Below are positions 16,631 through 24,717 of a stretch of DNA of 64,000 bases, piece after piece (position 1 is the stretch's first letter; every line of letters begins with the position of its first letter). Source of the stretch: Candidatus Bathyarchaeota archaeon (GTDB taxonomy: Archaea > Thermoproteota > Bathyarchaeia > Bathyarchaeales > Bathycorpusculaceae); NCBI GenBank assembly GCA_022865885.1, contig JALHSQ010000226.1:62001-126000 (forward strand). Direction: 5' to 3'. Under the pieces are notes generated by a model. It was not told the origin of the DNA. It saw only the letters and a list, made by a program, of their open reading frames with translations, and made no database searches. The translations under genes and the position numbers were made by a program.

Positions 16631-17452
16631 TTATCCGTGGTTCAAGGTTTTGATTTTTCCATTATTCTTCTCTATCAGTTCTGACAGTTGAGCTATGGCT
16701 TTCTGCAAGCATGTTCTTGCGTTCTCAGAGTTCTTAGCCATGGTTGAGAAGTGCAGCTCTATATGCGGCGTATTCTCTTCACTTTTCGGATGGGATTTTA
16801 CGTAGATGTTGGCGTTGGCATGCATCGTTTGATCAATGAGAGGTGCCAAAGTTGATTCCATAATGTTGCTAATGAAAACGCTTCTTTCGACGAAGATAAG
16901 GTCCTTAGCTTCTTGCTTCAGCATGGGTGCAATCGAGTTTTCAAAAATGGCTTCCATTTCTGAGGGAACACCGGGCAAAGCTATCAGAAATGTACTTTTG
17001 ATTTTGGTTAGTACGCCTGGAGCTGTGCCGATTGGGTTGTGGAGTGGTTTTGCTCTCTTTGGAAGCGTTGCCATCTTGATTCTGGGCGGTGTTAGTTCGA
17101 TCGTTTCCATCCTGCCCTGCTTTGCGTAGGCTTCGTATTTCTCTCTGACCATTTTTAAGGCTCCTTTGTTGATCTCCGTTTTGCGCTTCAGGGCTGTGGC
17201 AATGCCTTCAAGTGTCTTGTCGTCGAAAGTAGGGCCTAGACCTCCTGTTGTTATTACGAAACGTGGTTTTCGCCTAAGTGCTTCGAGTGTGGCCGTTGCG
17301 ATTTCATTGATTTCGTCGCCTACTACTGTTATTCTCTTAACTGTGATTCCGAAGGAAGTTGCACGTTTGGCTATCCACTGGGAGTTTGTATTCAGGATCT
17401 TGCCAATCAGCAGTTCGTTACCAATGCAAATTATTTCTAACTGCCTTGTCAC
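16631..17452 (-). CDS. CinA/MoaB-type nicotinamide mononucleotide deamidase-related protein
   Basis: Belongs to the MoCF/CinA N-terminal (molybdopterin-binding-like) family. Marks are IICIGNELLIGKILNTNSQWIA at the N-terminus, TTGGLGPTFDDKTLEGIA near 69-86, and a later ALPGVPSEMEAIF. The C-terminal NMN amidohydrolase domain of bacterial CinA is absent, as in most archaeal homologues. Proposed roles are pyridine-nucleotide recycling or damaged-cofactor hydrolysis; activity cannot be read from the sequence. GTG start at 17452. The upstream zinc-ribbon gene ends 91 bases away. Confidence 0.85.
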   Translation of the reverse strand: MTRQLEIICIGNELLIGKILNTNSQWIAKRATSFGITVKRITVVGDEINEIATATLEALRRKPRFVITTGGLGPTFDDKTLEGIATALKRKTEINKGALKMVREKYEAYAKQGRMETIELTPPRIKMATLPKRAKPLHNPIGTAPGVLTKIKSTFLIALPGVPSEMEAIFENSIAPMLKQEAKDLIFVERSVFISNIMESTLAPLIDQTMHANANIYVKSHPKSEENTPHIELHFSTMAKNSENARTCLQKAIAQLSELIEKNNGKIKTLNHG

Positions 17453-17543
17453 TTTCTTTTTCTCCGGATCACGTTGAAGAATGAGTTTACGTTTGTCTTT
17501 TATGCCCTTCGCTGGTCGTGTAGTTGCGAAAGCTGGGGTCTGT

Positions 17544-17750
17544 CTAGTCTTTTTTGCTAAGCCACCATTTCAGGTATTCTTTTCTTCGCTTTTCGTGTTC
17601 TTCTTCTTTGGTTTCCGTATTTGGTTTCAGCTTTTCTCTTAATTCTACGAGTTCCTGTTGCGTTACAGACAATCCACAGCTTTTGCAAACGTAATGCTTG
17701 GTTCCTATCATGTACTGCATTTCGCCGCCACATTCTGGGCAATATGTCAT
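17544..17750 (-). CDS. Small zinc-ribbon protein
   Basis: 68 residues. A single zinc ribbon is clear: CPECG near 4-8 and CKSCG near 22-26. A strongly charged helical tail follows (QELVELREKLKPN, then KEEEHEKRRKEYLKWWLSKKD) that is likely coiled-coil. ATG start at 17750, preceded by GGAGAA at a good distance. The family is not recognised; proteins of this kind are frequent in archaea and often associate with RNA or transcription complexes. Confidence 0.75.
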   Translation of the reverse strand: MTYCPECGGEMQYMIGTKHYVCKSCGLSVTQQELVELREKLKPNTETKEEEHEKRRKEYLKWWLSKKD

Positions 17751-17828
17751 GTCTATTCTCCGCTCTTGCGTTCTTTCAACAGTGGGGATTATCGAAAAGA
17801 AATACGTTTTGGTCTGGATTTCATTATG

Positions 17829-18605
17829 TTATAGCTTTCCTTTTGCCCGAATTCTGTTAAGCACTACTAGGTAAGATGCGGCCCCGATTACAGTGAAGGG
17901 AATGCTTGAAAGAAGTAATTTCAGTAGGAAGAAGGGTTCTATCTGTTGCCCTGCAAACGTGTACTGCCTCATGGCTTCTGCAGCTAGGCTCAGCGGGTTC
18001 GCTGACACTATGCCCGTTAGGAAGGGCGGGAGATATTTCCCCACAACCTCGATAGGGTAGTATACGGTGCTAAGCGTTAGGAACATGATTTGAACAATCT
18101 GCTGATAAGCGAAGAAGAATTCTCCATGTGTTGAGGCCAATGCTGCAAGTGTAGCTGAGATGCCTGCTAGACCGGTTGCGAGCACGAATATGAAGGGCAA
18201 TAGAACAAGTGTACTCCAAACTGCTTGTGCAGGAAGAACAACGAGTGCAATAAGCAACAGCGAGGTGGAATACACGAGAGCTGCAAGACCGCCTGCTAGT
18301 AGATAGGCGGCTACAACTCCGCGGGTGCTGATGGGTAGAGATAGGTAGTAGTGAATTACGCCTTCACGTATTGCAAGCCAAATGCGTCTGCCTGTGTCCA
18401 ATGCAGCCACGAATAATCCCATAACAACCACTCCTGGAACGAAGAATTGGAAATAGTGGAAGCTCATGAGTTTGTTGTAGACTAGGGCAACAACCAGCAT
18501 GTCAGACAGATTTAGACTTAGGAGGACAGCCATAAGCCACTTTGTTCTAAAGAAGTAGGAGAAATCATTGCGGGCTAACCGCAGGATGCGTCTCAGTTCT
18601 GTCAT
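17829..18605 (-). CDS. ABC-2 type transporter permease (second of pair)
   Basis: Membrane subunit of an ABC-2 (DrrB-like) exporter, with about six hydrophobic segments in 258 residues. Marks include FFVPGVVVMGLFVAALDTGRRIW, LSLPISTRGVVAAYLLAGG, and TGIVSANPLSLAAEAMRQY, the last being the ABC-2 signature region. ATG 18605 (MTELRRILRLARNDF) is chosen because it overlaps the stop of the upstream permease in an ATGA and restores the usual cytosolic N-terminus; the open frame upstream is not membrane-protein-like. Third gene of a three-gene ABC operon. Confidence 0.88.
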   Translation of the reverse strand: MTELRRILRLARNDFSYFFRTKWLMAVLLSLNLSDMLVVALVYNKLMSFHYFQFFVPGVVVMGLFVAALDTGRRIWLAIREGVIHYYLSLPISTRGVVAAYLLAGGLAALVYSTSLLLIALVVLPAQAVWSTLVLLPFIFVLATGLAGISATLAALASTHGEFFFAYQQIVQIMFLTLSTVYYPIEVVGKYLPPFLTGIVSANPLSLAAEAMRQYTFAGQQIEPFFLLKLLLSSIPFTVIGAASYLVVLNRIRAKGKL

Positions 18606-19363
18606 GCGCTTTTTACTCCTTCTACCAAACGTTGGAGAAGAAACATGCCAAGTCCTAGTGTGCACACTGCTAGGGCTGTAAGCACCGCAACCGCGTAGAC
18701 AGGGTTGAGGAGAATGCTTGGATCAAAGCCTAGGATGAGACGAACTAGGTCGGCCCCATAGGTCAATGGACTGAGTGCCGCGACTGATGAATAGCCTGCT
18801 GGTAGGAACATCAAGGGGTACAGGACAGTGCTGAAACGGATGACTAGCGTACTTAGGACTATTGTGATAGCTGAGTAAATATCGCTTGACTTGAACGCCA
18901 TAAAGGACAGACCTAGCATTAATCCTGCGACTCCAAAGCCTAGGCAGAAAAGTGTTGCAATCGTTGCAGCTATAGAAACTACCGTCATATTGCCGATGAG
19001 AAACAAAGTTATGGCAAGTGGAATTGTTATCAATAGCGCTAACTCCACACCGCCCTGAAGAACTATAGCGAGAAACAGTTTTGGCCGCGATATCGGGAGG
19101 CTAAGAAGATATGGCAGTCGCCCTTCATGAGCGTGTTCTACAAAGTTCCTGCCTGTGTGAGAGCCTATGTTGAAAGTCATCATAACAACAAAACCAACGG
19201 CGTAAAACTGTTGATAATTGCTGACTCCAGTTACAAGTTGGGATATTAGGGCTCCATACACGAAAAGCTGGATTCCGAACGTAAACCATTCCATCACTAT
19301 CCAGACAGGCGGTTTCAGTTCCTGCTTCAAGTCAAACCATACTAGACGGATCACATCACGCAT
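18602..19363 (-). CDS. ABC-2 type transporter permease (first of pair)
   Basis: Membrane subunit paired with the permease at 17829. It begins MRDVIRLVWFDLKQELKPPVW (cytosolic elbow helix), has about six hydrophobic segments, and includes LSLPISRPKLFLAIVL and LSPLTYGADLVRLILG, the ABC-2 C-terminal signature. 253 residues. The ATG at 19363 overlaps the end of the ATPase gene by 8 bases, so the three genes are translationally coupled. The two permeases probably form a heterodimer with the ATPase. The substrate is unknown; DrrAB-like systems export lipids or drugs. Confidence 0.88.
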   Translation of the reverse strand: MRDVIRLVWFDLKQELKPPVWIVMEWFTFGIQLFVYGALISQLVTGVSNYQQFYAVGFVVMMTFNIGSHTGRNFVEHAHEGRLPYLLSLPISRPKLFLAIVLQGGVELALLITIPLAITLFLIGNMTVVSIAATIATLFCLGFGVAGLMLGLSFMAFKSSDIYSAITIVLSTLVIRFSTVLYPLMFLPAGYSSVAALSPLTYGADLVRLILGFDPSILLNPVYAVAVLTALAVCTLGLGMFLLQRLVEGVKSA

Positions 19364-20312
19364 GCCCAGGGCTCTCCAACTTCTTACCTGTAAAATGCAG
19401 GAAGACGTCATCTAGCGATGGTTCAGTTACCTTCACTGATAGCACACGTGCGTTTCTTTCGTAACATAAGCTTGTCATCTTTGGAACCCAAGCTTCAGCC
19501 ATCGAAACATAAGCCTTGTACGTATTCTTGCCTTCGGTCATTAGTTTCGCAGTGCCCGCGATCTTGCTTAATTCCTCGCCAATTTCTCCGTCGCCCTCAG
19601 TTTGCTCCAGTTCTAGCTCTACTATGTCGCCACCTGCAATCTTGTCCTTCAGGTTTCGCACAGTGTCACACACAACGCTTTCTCCTTGCTCAAGAACTGT
19701 TACTCTGTCAGCAAGGTATTCTGCCTCTCGAACTTCGTTCGTGGCGGCTAGAATCGTTGATCCTTCCTCTCTCAGTTGGCGTATTTGCTCCCAGATTGTC
19801 CGTTTACCTCGAAGATCCACTTGGCTGCTTGGTTCGTCGAATATCGCGAATTTGGGACGCTGGATGAGGAGCTTGGCCACTTCAACTCTCTTAGCTTGTC
19901 CGCCTGACAGGTGCATGAACAATTTATTGCGGGCATCCCAAAGCTCTAATTCTTTAAGTATTTTTTCTATCATGGTTTGACGTTTGGCTTTGGAGATGCC
20001 GCACATTGCTGCGTGGAACTCGAGTATTTCTGCGGGTTTGTGTCTCCAGAAGCCTCTTGCATCTTGAAATGAGATGCCGGAGACTTGGCGAACTTGGGTC
20101 GGCTGCTTTGTCACATCTAGATTCATGACGCGCGCGGTTCCGGAGGTCGGTTTCAGGACAGTCGCCAGAATCAGTAGAAGAGTCGTCTTTCCTGAACCGT
20201 TCGGTCCGAGCAGAACCATGATTTCTTCTGGGTTGATTGTGAAGTCAAGCCCTTTGAGCGCTTGTGCTTTACCGTATTTCTTAATCAGTTTTTGTGTTTC
20301 AACTGCGAACAT
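19356..20312 (-). CDS. ABC transporter ATP-binding protein (DrrA-like)
   Basis: Energises the two permeases that follow. Walker A GPNGSGKTT near 36, signature LSGGQAKRVEVAK near 140, Walker B FAIFDEPSSQVD, and the downstream switch Asn in AATNEVREAE, where most family members have His. A C-terminal extension of about 90 residues is typical of DrrA-like exporters (DDVFLHFTGKKL). ATG 20312 is chosen (MFAVETQKLIKKYG) because the extra upstream residues are not family-like. First gene of the operon. Confidence 0.92.
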   Translation of the reverse strand: MFAVETQKLIKKYGKAQALKGLDFTINPEEIMVLLGPNGSGKTTLLLILATVLKPTSGTARVMNLDVTKQPTQVRQVSGISFQDARGFWRHKPAEILEFHAAMCGISKAKRQTMIEKILKELELWDARNKLFMHLSGGQAKRVEVAKLLIQRPKFAIFDEPSSQVDLRGKRTIWEQIRQLREEGSTILAATNEVREAEYLADRVTVLEQGESVVCDTVRNLKDKIAGGDIVELELEQTEGDGEIGEELSKIAGTAKLMTEGKNTYKAYVSMAEAWVPKMTSLCYERNARVLSVKVTEPSLDDVFLHFTGKKLESPGHA

Positions 20313-20451
20313 GGTTAAAGTTACCAGCAATCTTCGATTAGAGGCAACAAACGAATATAAAAACAGCATAGGTGCGTTTTCTTCACGGCCTAAGTGAATC
20401 TATGTCATGAAATTTGTGAGTTGGGCATCTTTGGCCAATCGAACAGCTAGT

Positions 20452-21489
20452 TCAATCTCGCTTCCGGTGAGCGCTCTGCAACTCCGGCAGATCGTGTGCT
20501 CGCCACTCTGGTCTATATTGGAACATGACGTTCACTCTTGTGTCTCTGCCCAGGTTTGCAGCTATCCATTTCATGATAGGGTTTGCACAACATTCCAAAT
20601 GGTTCGGCATGACTAGTATGCGGACTATGAGTTCGCCATGCTTCACTGCCTCTAGATGGTTATGCGTGCATACATTCCAGTAGTTTGCAGCTTCAGAAAT
20701 TCTCTCGGCGCATATGCTTGGGCCGTATTTGAAATCCAAGAGGTAGACGTCAATGAATCCCCGCAGTAGCTGCGCGGTTTCTGGGCTATAGTAGCTATTT
20801 GAATTCCAGACAATTGGAACATTTACGTCTACTTGTTTGAACGTTTCAAGCCATTGTTGAAGCCATGGCGTTGGTTCCCCGCCTACGAGATTGGCGTTCC
20901 TGCAACCGTTGATCCGCAGCCGTTCAACTTCTCCTGCAAGATCGCTGGTTTTGTAAGTTTCGCCATTTTCAAACCATTGAGATATCGTGTAATTTTGACA
21001 ATGTTTGCATCGCATTGTGCAGCCCATGGTGAAGATAGTTCCAGAAGGCACCAACTCTGGCTCTTCTCCCAAATGCTCGAATATGCTTGAGACTACTATG
21101 TTCGAGCCGCATCCGCAGTATCCGCGCTTTTCTTCAAATCTGTCGACTTCACATCGACGCACACAGAGATGGCATCTGTGAAGAATTCGGCTGCTAATCT
21201 CTATTTTCAGATCCAAAAAGGACTTTTCAGGAATGGGCATTTCTTGCAGTTGCTTTCTCTTGTCATCAATTTCCTTTTCAATGCTGTTGTACTCTTCAGC
21301 TAGTCTTCTATGCTTATCCCAGAGTTCCTCAGTAGTGCTGCTTTGGCTGAACTCAGCTGGGAGTTTCTTGGAGATCATGAATTTCGCTGGCTTCTCGTTT
21401 TGCATAACGCAGAAATATCTGGCCAAGCACACTCGAGTTTTCTCATCCTGCAATATTGCCCTGGCATTCGGCCGTAGACGTGCCCACAT
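20452..21489 (-). CDS. Radical SAM protein with a C-terminal frameshift
   Basis: Radical SAM enzyme of the pyruvate-formate-lyase-activase-like group. An N-terminal Cys-rich segment (CHLCVRRCEVDRF, GYCGCG) is followed by the [4Fe-4S] motif CTMRCKHC near 155-162, then GGEPTPW and the TIM-barrel motif VYLLDFKYG. The frame ends early with PELQSAHRKRD. One base over, the next codons read ALTGSEIELAVRLAKDAQL and run to a stop at 20400-20402, as family members do. So one base is extra, or two are missing, near 20465. A real mutation, an assembly error or recoding are all possible; the core domain is intact. The substrate is unknown. The related radical SAM gene amrS lies 82 bases upstream. Confidence 0.85.
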   Translation of the reverse strand: MWARLRPNARAILQDEKTRVCLARYFCVMQNEKPAKFMISKKLPAEFSQSSTTEELWDKHRRLAEEYNSIEKEIDDKRKQLQEMPIPEKSFLDLKIEISSRILHRCHLCVRRCEVDRFEEKRGYCGCGSNIVVSSIFEHLGEEPELVPSGTIFTMGCTMRCKHCQNYTISQWFENGETYKTSDLAGEVERLRINGCRNANLVGGEPTPWLQQWLETFKQVDVNVPIVWNSNSYYSPETAQLLRGFIDVYLLDFKYGPSICAERISEAANYWNVCTHNHLEAVKHGELIVRILVMPNHLECCANPIMKWIAANLGRDTRVNVMFQYRPEWRAHDLPELQSAHRKRD

Positions 21490-21570
21490 GCATTATCCGA
21501 CAATTAGTTACGTAGACGTGGATTTATGGCGTGTGCCAAGAGTTGGGCTGGCTAGTCTTTCGATTTTGTT

Positions 21571-22626
21571 TCAGAACAAGGCATAAGGGTAGGAGTGCCC
21601 GCTTGCATACAATCGACCTTTGATTGGTATTTCCTGTCCACAGACCGGGCAACGCATATCTTTTGTCAGATTCCACTTCGTGATTTCAAAGCTGTAGCGT
21701 TTGATTACTTGTTCGTTGCAGTTTGGGCAATACGTGTTTTCGCATGGGTGGCCCGGCACGTTACCGATGTAAACGTAGCTCAATCCTGCATCTTTTGCGG
21801 CGACATACGTTTTCTCCAAGGTTTCGATGGGAGTAGCGGTAGTTGTTGTCTGTTGATAGTCTGGATGATAACGTAATAAGTGAAATGGTGTGTCTTTTCC
21901 AAGAGCGTCTCTTATCCAAGTAGCGAGTTGCTTCACTTTTTCAATCGAGTCTCCAGTTTTCGGTACGACTAGATTCGTGATTTCAATGTGAATATTGTTT
22001 CGTTTCATTTCTTTTAATGCTTCAAAAATGGGTATTACTGATGGAACTGAGGAAAAGCTTTTGTAGAATTCCGGGTCTGCGCCGCCTTTGAAGTCGACTG
22101 TTGCTGCATCCAAGTACGGTGCTATTGTCTTCACTGCTTCGGGTGTCATGTAACCGTTGGTTACGAAGGTGTTGAAGAATCCGACCTGTCTTGCCAGTCG
22201 GGCAGTGTCGTATGCGTATTCAAAGAAGATGGTCGGTTCAGTGTAAGTGTAGCTTATTCCTTGGCAACCATTGTCTCTTGTTGCCTTTACGACTTCTTCT
22301 GGAGGGAAATTGCGACCCTTTATTTCTTTTCCTTGACTTATCATCCAGTTGTCGCAGAACTGGCATCTGAAATTGCATCCTACTGTAGCAATAGACATGA
22401 CCAAGGCACCGGGGTTGAAGTGTGAAAGGGGTTTCTTGGCTAGGGGATCCACGCCTGCCGAGATCGCCTTGGCGTACACAAGCGAGAAGAGCTTTCCCCC
22501 TTCGTTTTTTCGCACGAAACAGAAACCTGTTCCACCTTCGCTAATGAAACAGTTCCTTGCGCACAGGCAACACTTTACTTTGTTTTCTTTTGTCTTCTCG
22601 TATAACATAGCCTCATGCAAAGACAC
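21571..22626 (-). CDS. amrS: AmmeMemoRadiSam system radical SAM enzyme
   Basis: Radical SAM member of the AmmeMemoRadiSam trio found in archaea and some bacteria; the modified target is not known. An N-terminal CCLCARNC motif precedes the cluster motif CNFRCQFCDNW near 83-93, then SYTYTEPTIFFEY and ATVDFKGG. A C-terminal zinc ribbon (CPNCNEQVI, CPVCGQEI) is present, as in full-length family members. 351 residues. ATG start at 22626. The Memo and AMMECR1 partners are not in this window. It is the upstream partner of a second radical SAM gene on the same strand. Confidence 0.88.
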   Translation of the reverse strand: MSLHEAMLYEKTKENKVKCCLCARNCFISEGGTGFCFVRKNEGGKLFSLVYAKAISAGVDPLAKKPLSHFNPGALVMSIATVGCNFRCQFCDNWMISQGKEIKGRNFPPEEVVKATRDNGCQGISYTYTEPTIFFEYAYDTARLARQVGFFNTFVTNGYMTPEAVKTIAPYLDAATVDFKGGADPEFYKSFSSVPSVIPIFEALKEMKRNNIHIEITNLVVPKTGDSIEKVKQLATWIRDALGKDTPFHLLRYHPDYQQTTTTATPIETLEKTYVAAKDAGLSYVYIGNVPGHPCENTYCPNCNEQVIKRYSFEITKWNLTKDMRCPVCGQEIPIKGRLYASGHSYPYALF

Positions 22627-22679
22627 TCTATGCCTCCATTCTACTGCGTATAGTTTCTCGTGCTAAATGATTTATCGTT

Positions 22680-23267
22680 TTAATGGGTTTCTGCCTTTTC
22701 CTTTATTTGAAAGACGAGAGGCGGGGAAGACGCTTTTACATCTAGATTGGTGTCAAGCAGGCCCTCCAAGAAACCTGCCCAGATTTCCGGCTCACTGATG
22801 AACGGCGTCCTTAACAGTATATACTTGTCCTTCGTGTAGAAATCCCCGAATCCTTGCACTCTTAAACGTTTGAAAACGTCTTGCCACTTTTCTCGCTCTG
22901 CTGTCTGAATGCCAAGCGTTGCTTCGATTGAAACTCTTAATGCTTCACCCATCTCTCTGCCGATCGCACGATATTCCTCCTTTGCAACGTGTTGGATGAA
23001 AATGTTGATCAGTTCAACGTTCACGAAGGCTACCCGGCTTATTCCACAATAGTATTCACCGGGAAAGCGCCAATCGTAAATCATCATGCTTCTGTAAACG
23101 TCGAGCATTTTTGAGATGAGTGGTTTTATGCCAGGCTCTTTTCCCTCTTTTATTAGGGAGTCAATGAATTCTCTTTCCTCTTTTTCAAGTATTATCGTTG
23201 TTCTTCTTGCTGACCCATCGTTTTTCTTCATGATCTCTTCGAGTTTCTTTTCCCTGTCGTCCGGCAT
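22680..23267 (-). CDS. Unknown protein with a ribbon-helix-helix-like N-terminus
   Basis: 195 residues. After a charged leader, RRTTIILEKEEREFIDSLIKEG followed by PLISKMLDVY has the strand-helix-helix pattern of a ribbon-helix-helix DNA-binding domain. The remaining 120 residues (YYCGISRVAFVNVELINIF, VQGFGDFYTKDKYILLRTPFISEPEIWAGFLEGLLD) look like a globular sensor domain I do not recognise. I chose ATG 23267 (MPDDREKK) because a TATA box at 23291-23298 predicts transcription to begin at that codon, giving a leaderless mRNA; the ATG at 23288 would lie inside the core promoter. Likely a transcription regulator, by domain pattern only. Confidence 0.65.
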   Translation of the reverse strand: MPDDREKKLEEIMKKNDGSARRTTIILEKEEREFIDSLIKEGKEPGIKPLISKMLDVYRSMMIYDWRFPGEYYCGISRVAFVNVELINIFIQHVAKEEYRAIGREMGEALRVSIEATLGIQTAEREKWQDVFKRLRVQGFGDFYTKDKYILLRTPFISEPEIWAGFLEGLLDTNLDVKASSPPLVFQIKEKAETH

Positions 23268-23290
23268 ACTTGGTATATCTTTCAGCATAT

Positions 23291-23298
23291 CTTATATG
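23291..23298 (-). promoter_or_regulatory. TATA box for the ribbon-helix-helix-like gene
   Basis: On the minus strand CATATAAG stands about 27 bases before ATG 23267. This is the usual TATA-to-start distance, so the mRNA is probably leaderless. This spacing decides the start of the downstream gene. Confidence 0.55.
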
Positions 23299-23439
23299 CC
23301 TTGCCACTCACGCGTCTCGGACCGAACGATTTTTCTACCGAGGCTCCAACTATCCTAGAATTGCCGATGAAGAGCTTAGATTGTCTGATAAGATGATGTA
23401 CTCTAGGGTATCGGAGGCAAAAAAGCGAGAAGGCATCTT

Positions 23440-23670
23440 CTAAGAGATAACTTTGCTCCTTACCAAGTATAATATGGCAGCCAAACCAATTATGAACAGG
23501 ATAAATCCGGAAGTTATCGAAATAGCGAAGTCGACCTTGAGAACATGGGCAAGCACATAGGTCACGTATGATCCTCCGAAAACGAAGATGGCAGCAATGG
23601 TTATCACAAAGGCTCTCCAGAATCTTGAGCCAAACATTCCAGTTTTGGTTTGTTGTTCTTCTTTCGTCAT
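23440..23670 (-). CDS. Small two-helix membrane protein
   Basis: 76 residues. A polar N-terminus (MTKEEQQTKTGMFGSRFWR) is followed by two hydrophobic helices (about 20-42 and 48-72) and a short basic end. No family recognised. It lies between the PAC2 gene and the ribbon-helix-helix-like gene on the same strand, 44 bases after the PAC2-side gap. Likely a membrane protein; nothing points to a function. Confidence 0.6.
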   Translation of the reverse strand: MTKEEQQTKTGMFGSRFWRAFVITIAAIFVFGGSYVTYVLAHVLKVDFAISITSGFILFIIGLAAILYLVRSKVIS

Positions 23671-23714
23671 GTCTATTCCCCATTTTAATGATGATTTAGA
23701 ATTGGCTTTTTGTC

Positions 23715-24359
23715 TTATAACCCTTCCTTTACCTCATTACCGAGGGCTTTCATGAGGAACTTGAAAACGGTGAAACCTGCTCCGCGATCAGCCTTGAAGC
23801 CTGTAGTTGCGCCCAATAAGCACACGCCCTCCATGCCTCGTTCTTTTGCAAGTCCTAGCATTAGACCCGTGGCCCCTACAATTCTGCCTCTACTATATAT
23901 GACAGCGCCCTTATCCATGAATTCTTGGGCAAGTCTGGGGGAAGTAGCTGCCACGAATACTTGTGTTTTCTCTTCTGTTAGTGGCATTCCGCCGATGGTT
24001 ACAATTAGGCTGCAGCTCATCTTTTCAACAACGTCCAAAGTCTCGCCGCAGATCGCATAGTGGGCAAGCACGTCATCAAACGAGGGTTGTGTATCTCCGG
24101 TCATTATTATGAAATCGTTTTTCTCCATCGGCGCAGCGTAAAACTCGTATCGGGGCAGGCGGCAAACTCCTTTCGAGTTGACTGACACGTAGTCAGGGAA
24201 GGAAGGCGAGTACAACTCCATAAAAGGCTTCGCGCCGCAGAACTTCATCAGAAGATGCGCCGCTATCTTCCCAATATTTCCAAAACCTGGGAGTCCCTGA
24301 ACGAAAATAGGATTCTTGAGGGTAGGTTCAGATATTTGGCGGAAATAGGATTTGTCCAC
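23715..24359 (-). CDS. PAC2 family proteasome assembly chaperone
   Basis: Archaeal PAC2-domain protein (PbaB-like family), related to eukaryotic chaperones that help build the 20S proteasome. Marks: PIFVQGLPGFGNIGKIAAHLL at about 17-37, IMTGDTQPS near 95, TIGGMPLTEEKTQVFVAATSP and GATGLMLGLAKERGMEGVCLLGATTG. 214 residues. ATG start at 24359, with the tRNA-iMet gene divergent behind it. Some members are ATP-independent chaperones binding C-terminal tails; the partner is unknown here. Confidence 0.88.
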   Translation of the reverse strand: MDKSYFRQISEPTLKNPIFVQGLPGFGNIGKIAAHLLMKFCGAKPFMELYSPSFPDYVSVNSKGVCRLPRYEFYAAPMEKNDFIIMTGDTQPSFDDVLAHYAICGETLDVVEKMSCSLIVTIGGMPLTEEKTQVFVAATSPRLAQEFMDKGAVIYSRGRIVGATGLMLGLAKERGMEGVCLLGATTGFKADRGAGFTVFKFLMKALGNEVKEGL

Positions 24360-24484
24360 TCAACTCACACAAGGCTCGATAATCGTTGTGCAGTACTAAA
24401 ATGTTTTCACGACGAGAATACTTAATATACGGTAGGCGAGTATTCCATAAAAGCGCCAGGAACATGTTACCTTGGCACAAGTGC

Positions 24485-24582
24485 AGCGGGGTGGGGTAGC
24501 CAGGATTAACCCGCTGGGCTCATAAGAGCTATATGCGCTCCGGGAGACCCAGAGATCGGTTGTTCAAATCAACCCCCCGCTA
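24485..24582 (+). tRNA. Initiator tRNA-Met (CAU) with a 22-nt intron
   Basis: Exons fold as a full cloverleaf. Acceptor AGCGGGG/CCCCGCT (A1-U72, an initiator mark), D-stem GGGT/ACCC, anticodon stem CTGGG/CCCAG with the three G-C pairs typical of initiators, anticodon CAT at 24521-24523, T-arm GGTTG-TTCAAAT-CAACC, discriminator A at 24582. The 3' CCA is not encoded. An intron at the canonical 37/38 position (24525-24546) interrupts the anticodon loop. AT-rich elements at 24423-24430 and 24446-24453 are candidate TATA boxes. Confidence 0.95.
24525..24546 (+). other. BHB intron in initiator tRNA-Met
   Basis: 22 nt between positions 37 and 38. The fold is: exon helix CTGGG/CCCAG; central 4-nt segment CTCA/CGGG (three pairs, one A-C mismatch); 3-nt bulges TAA and AGA; intron helix GAGC/GCTC with a 7-nt loop. 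Cutting after the second base of each bulge frees the intron and restores the 7-nt anticodon loop. The geometry and cutting rule are the same as in the pcm intron at 2200-2231. Confidence 0.88.
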
Positions 24583-24717
24583 TCACCATCTATGAGTTCT
24601 TCTTTGTTCTCCAGTTCGAGATAAATTACGCCTTTTCTCGTAGCGTGTCAAATGGAAGTATCTTCCATAATGTGTAAATACCAAGCGATTCACCATTGAT
24701 TACGACGGTGTCCATCG

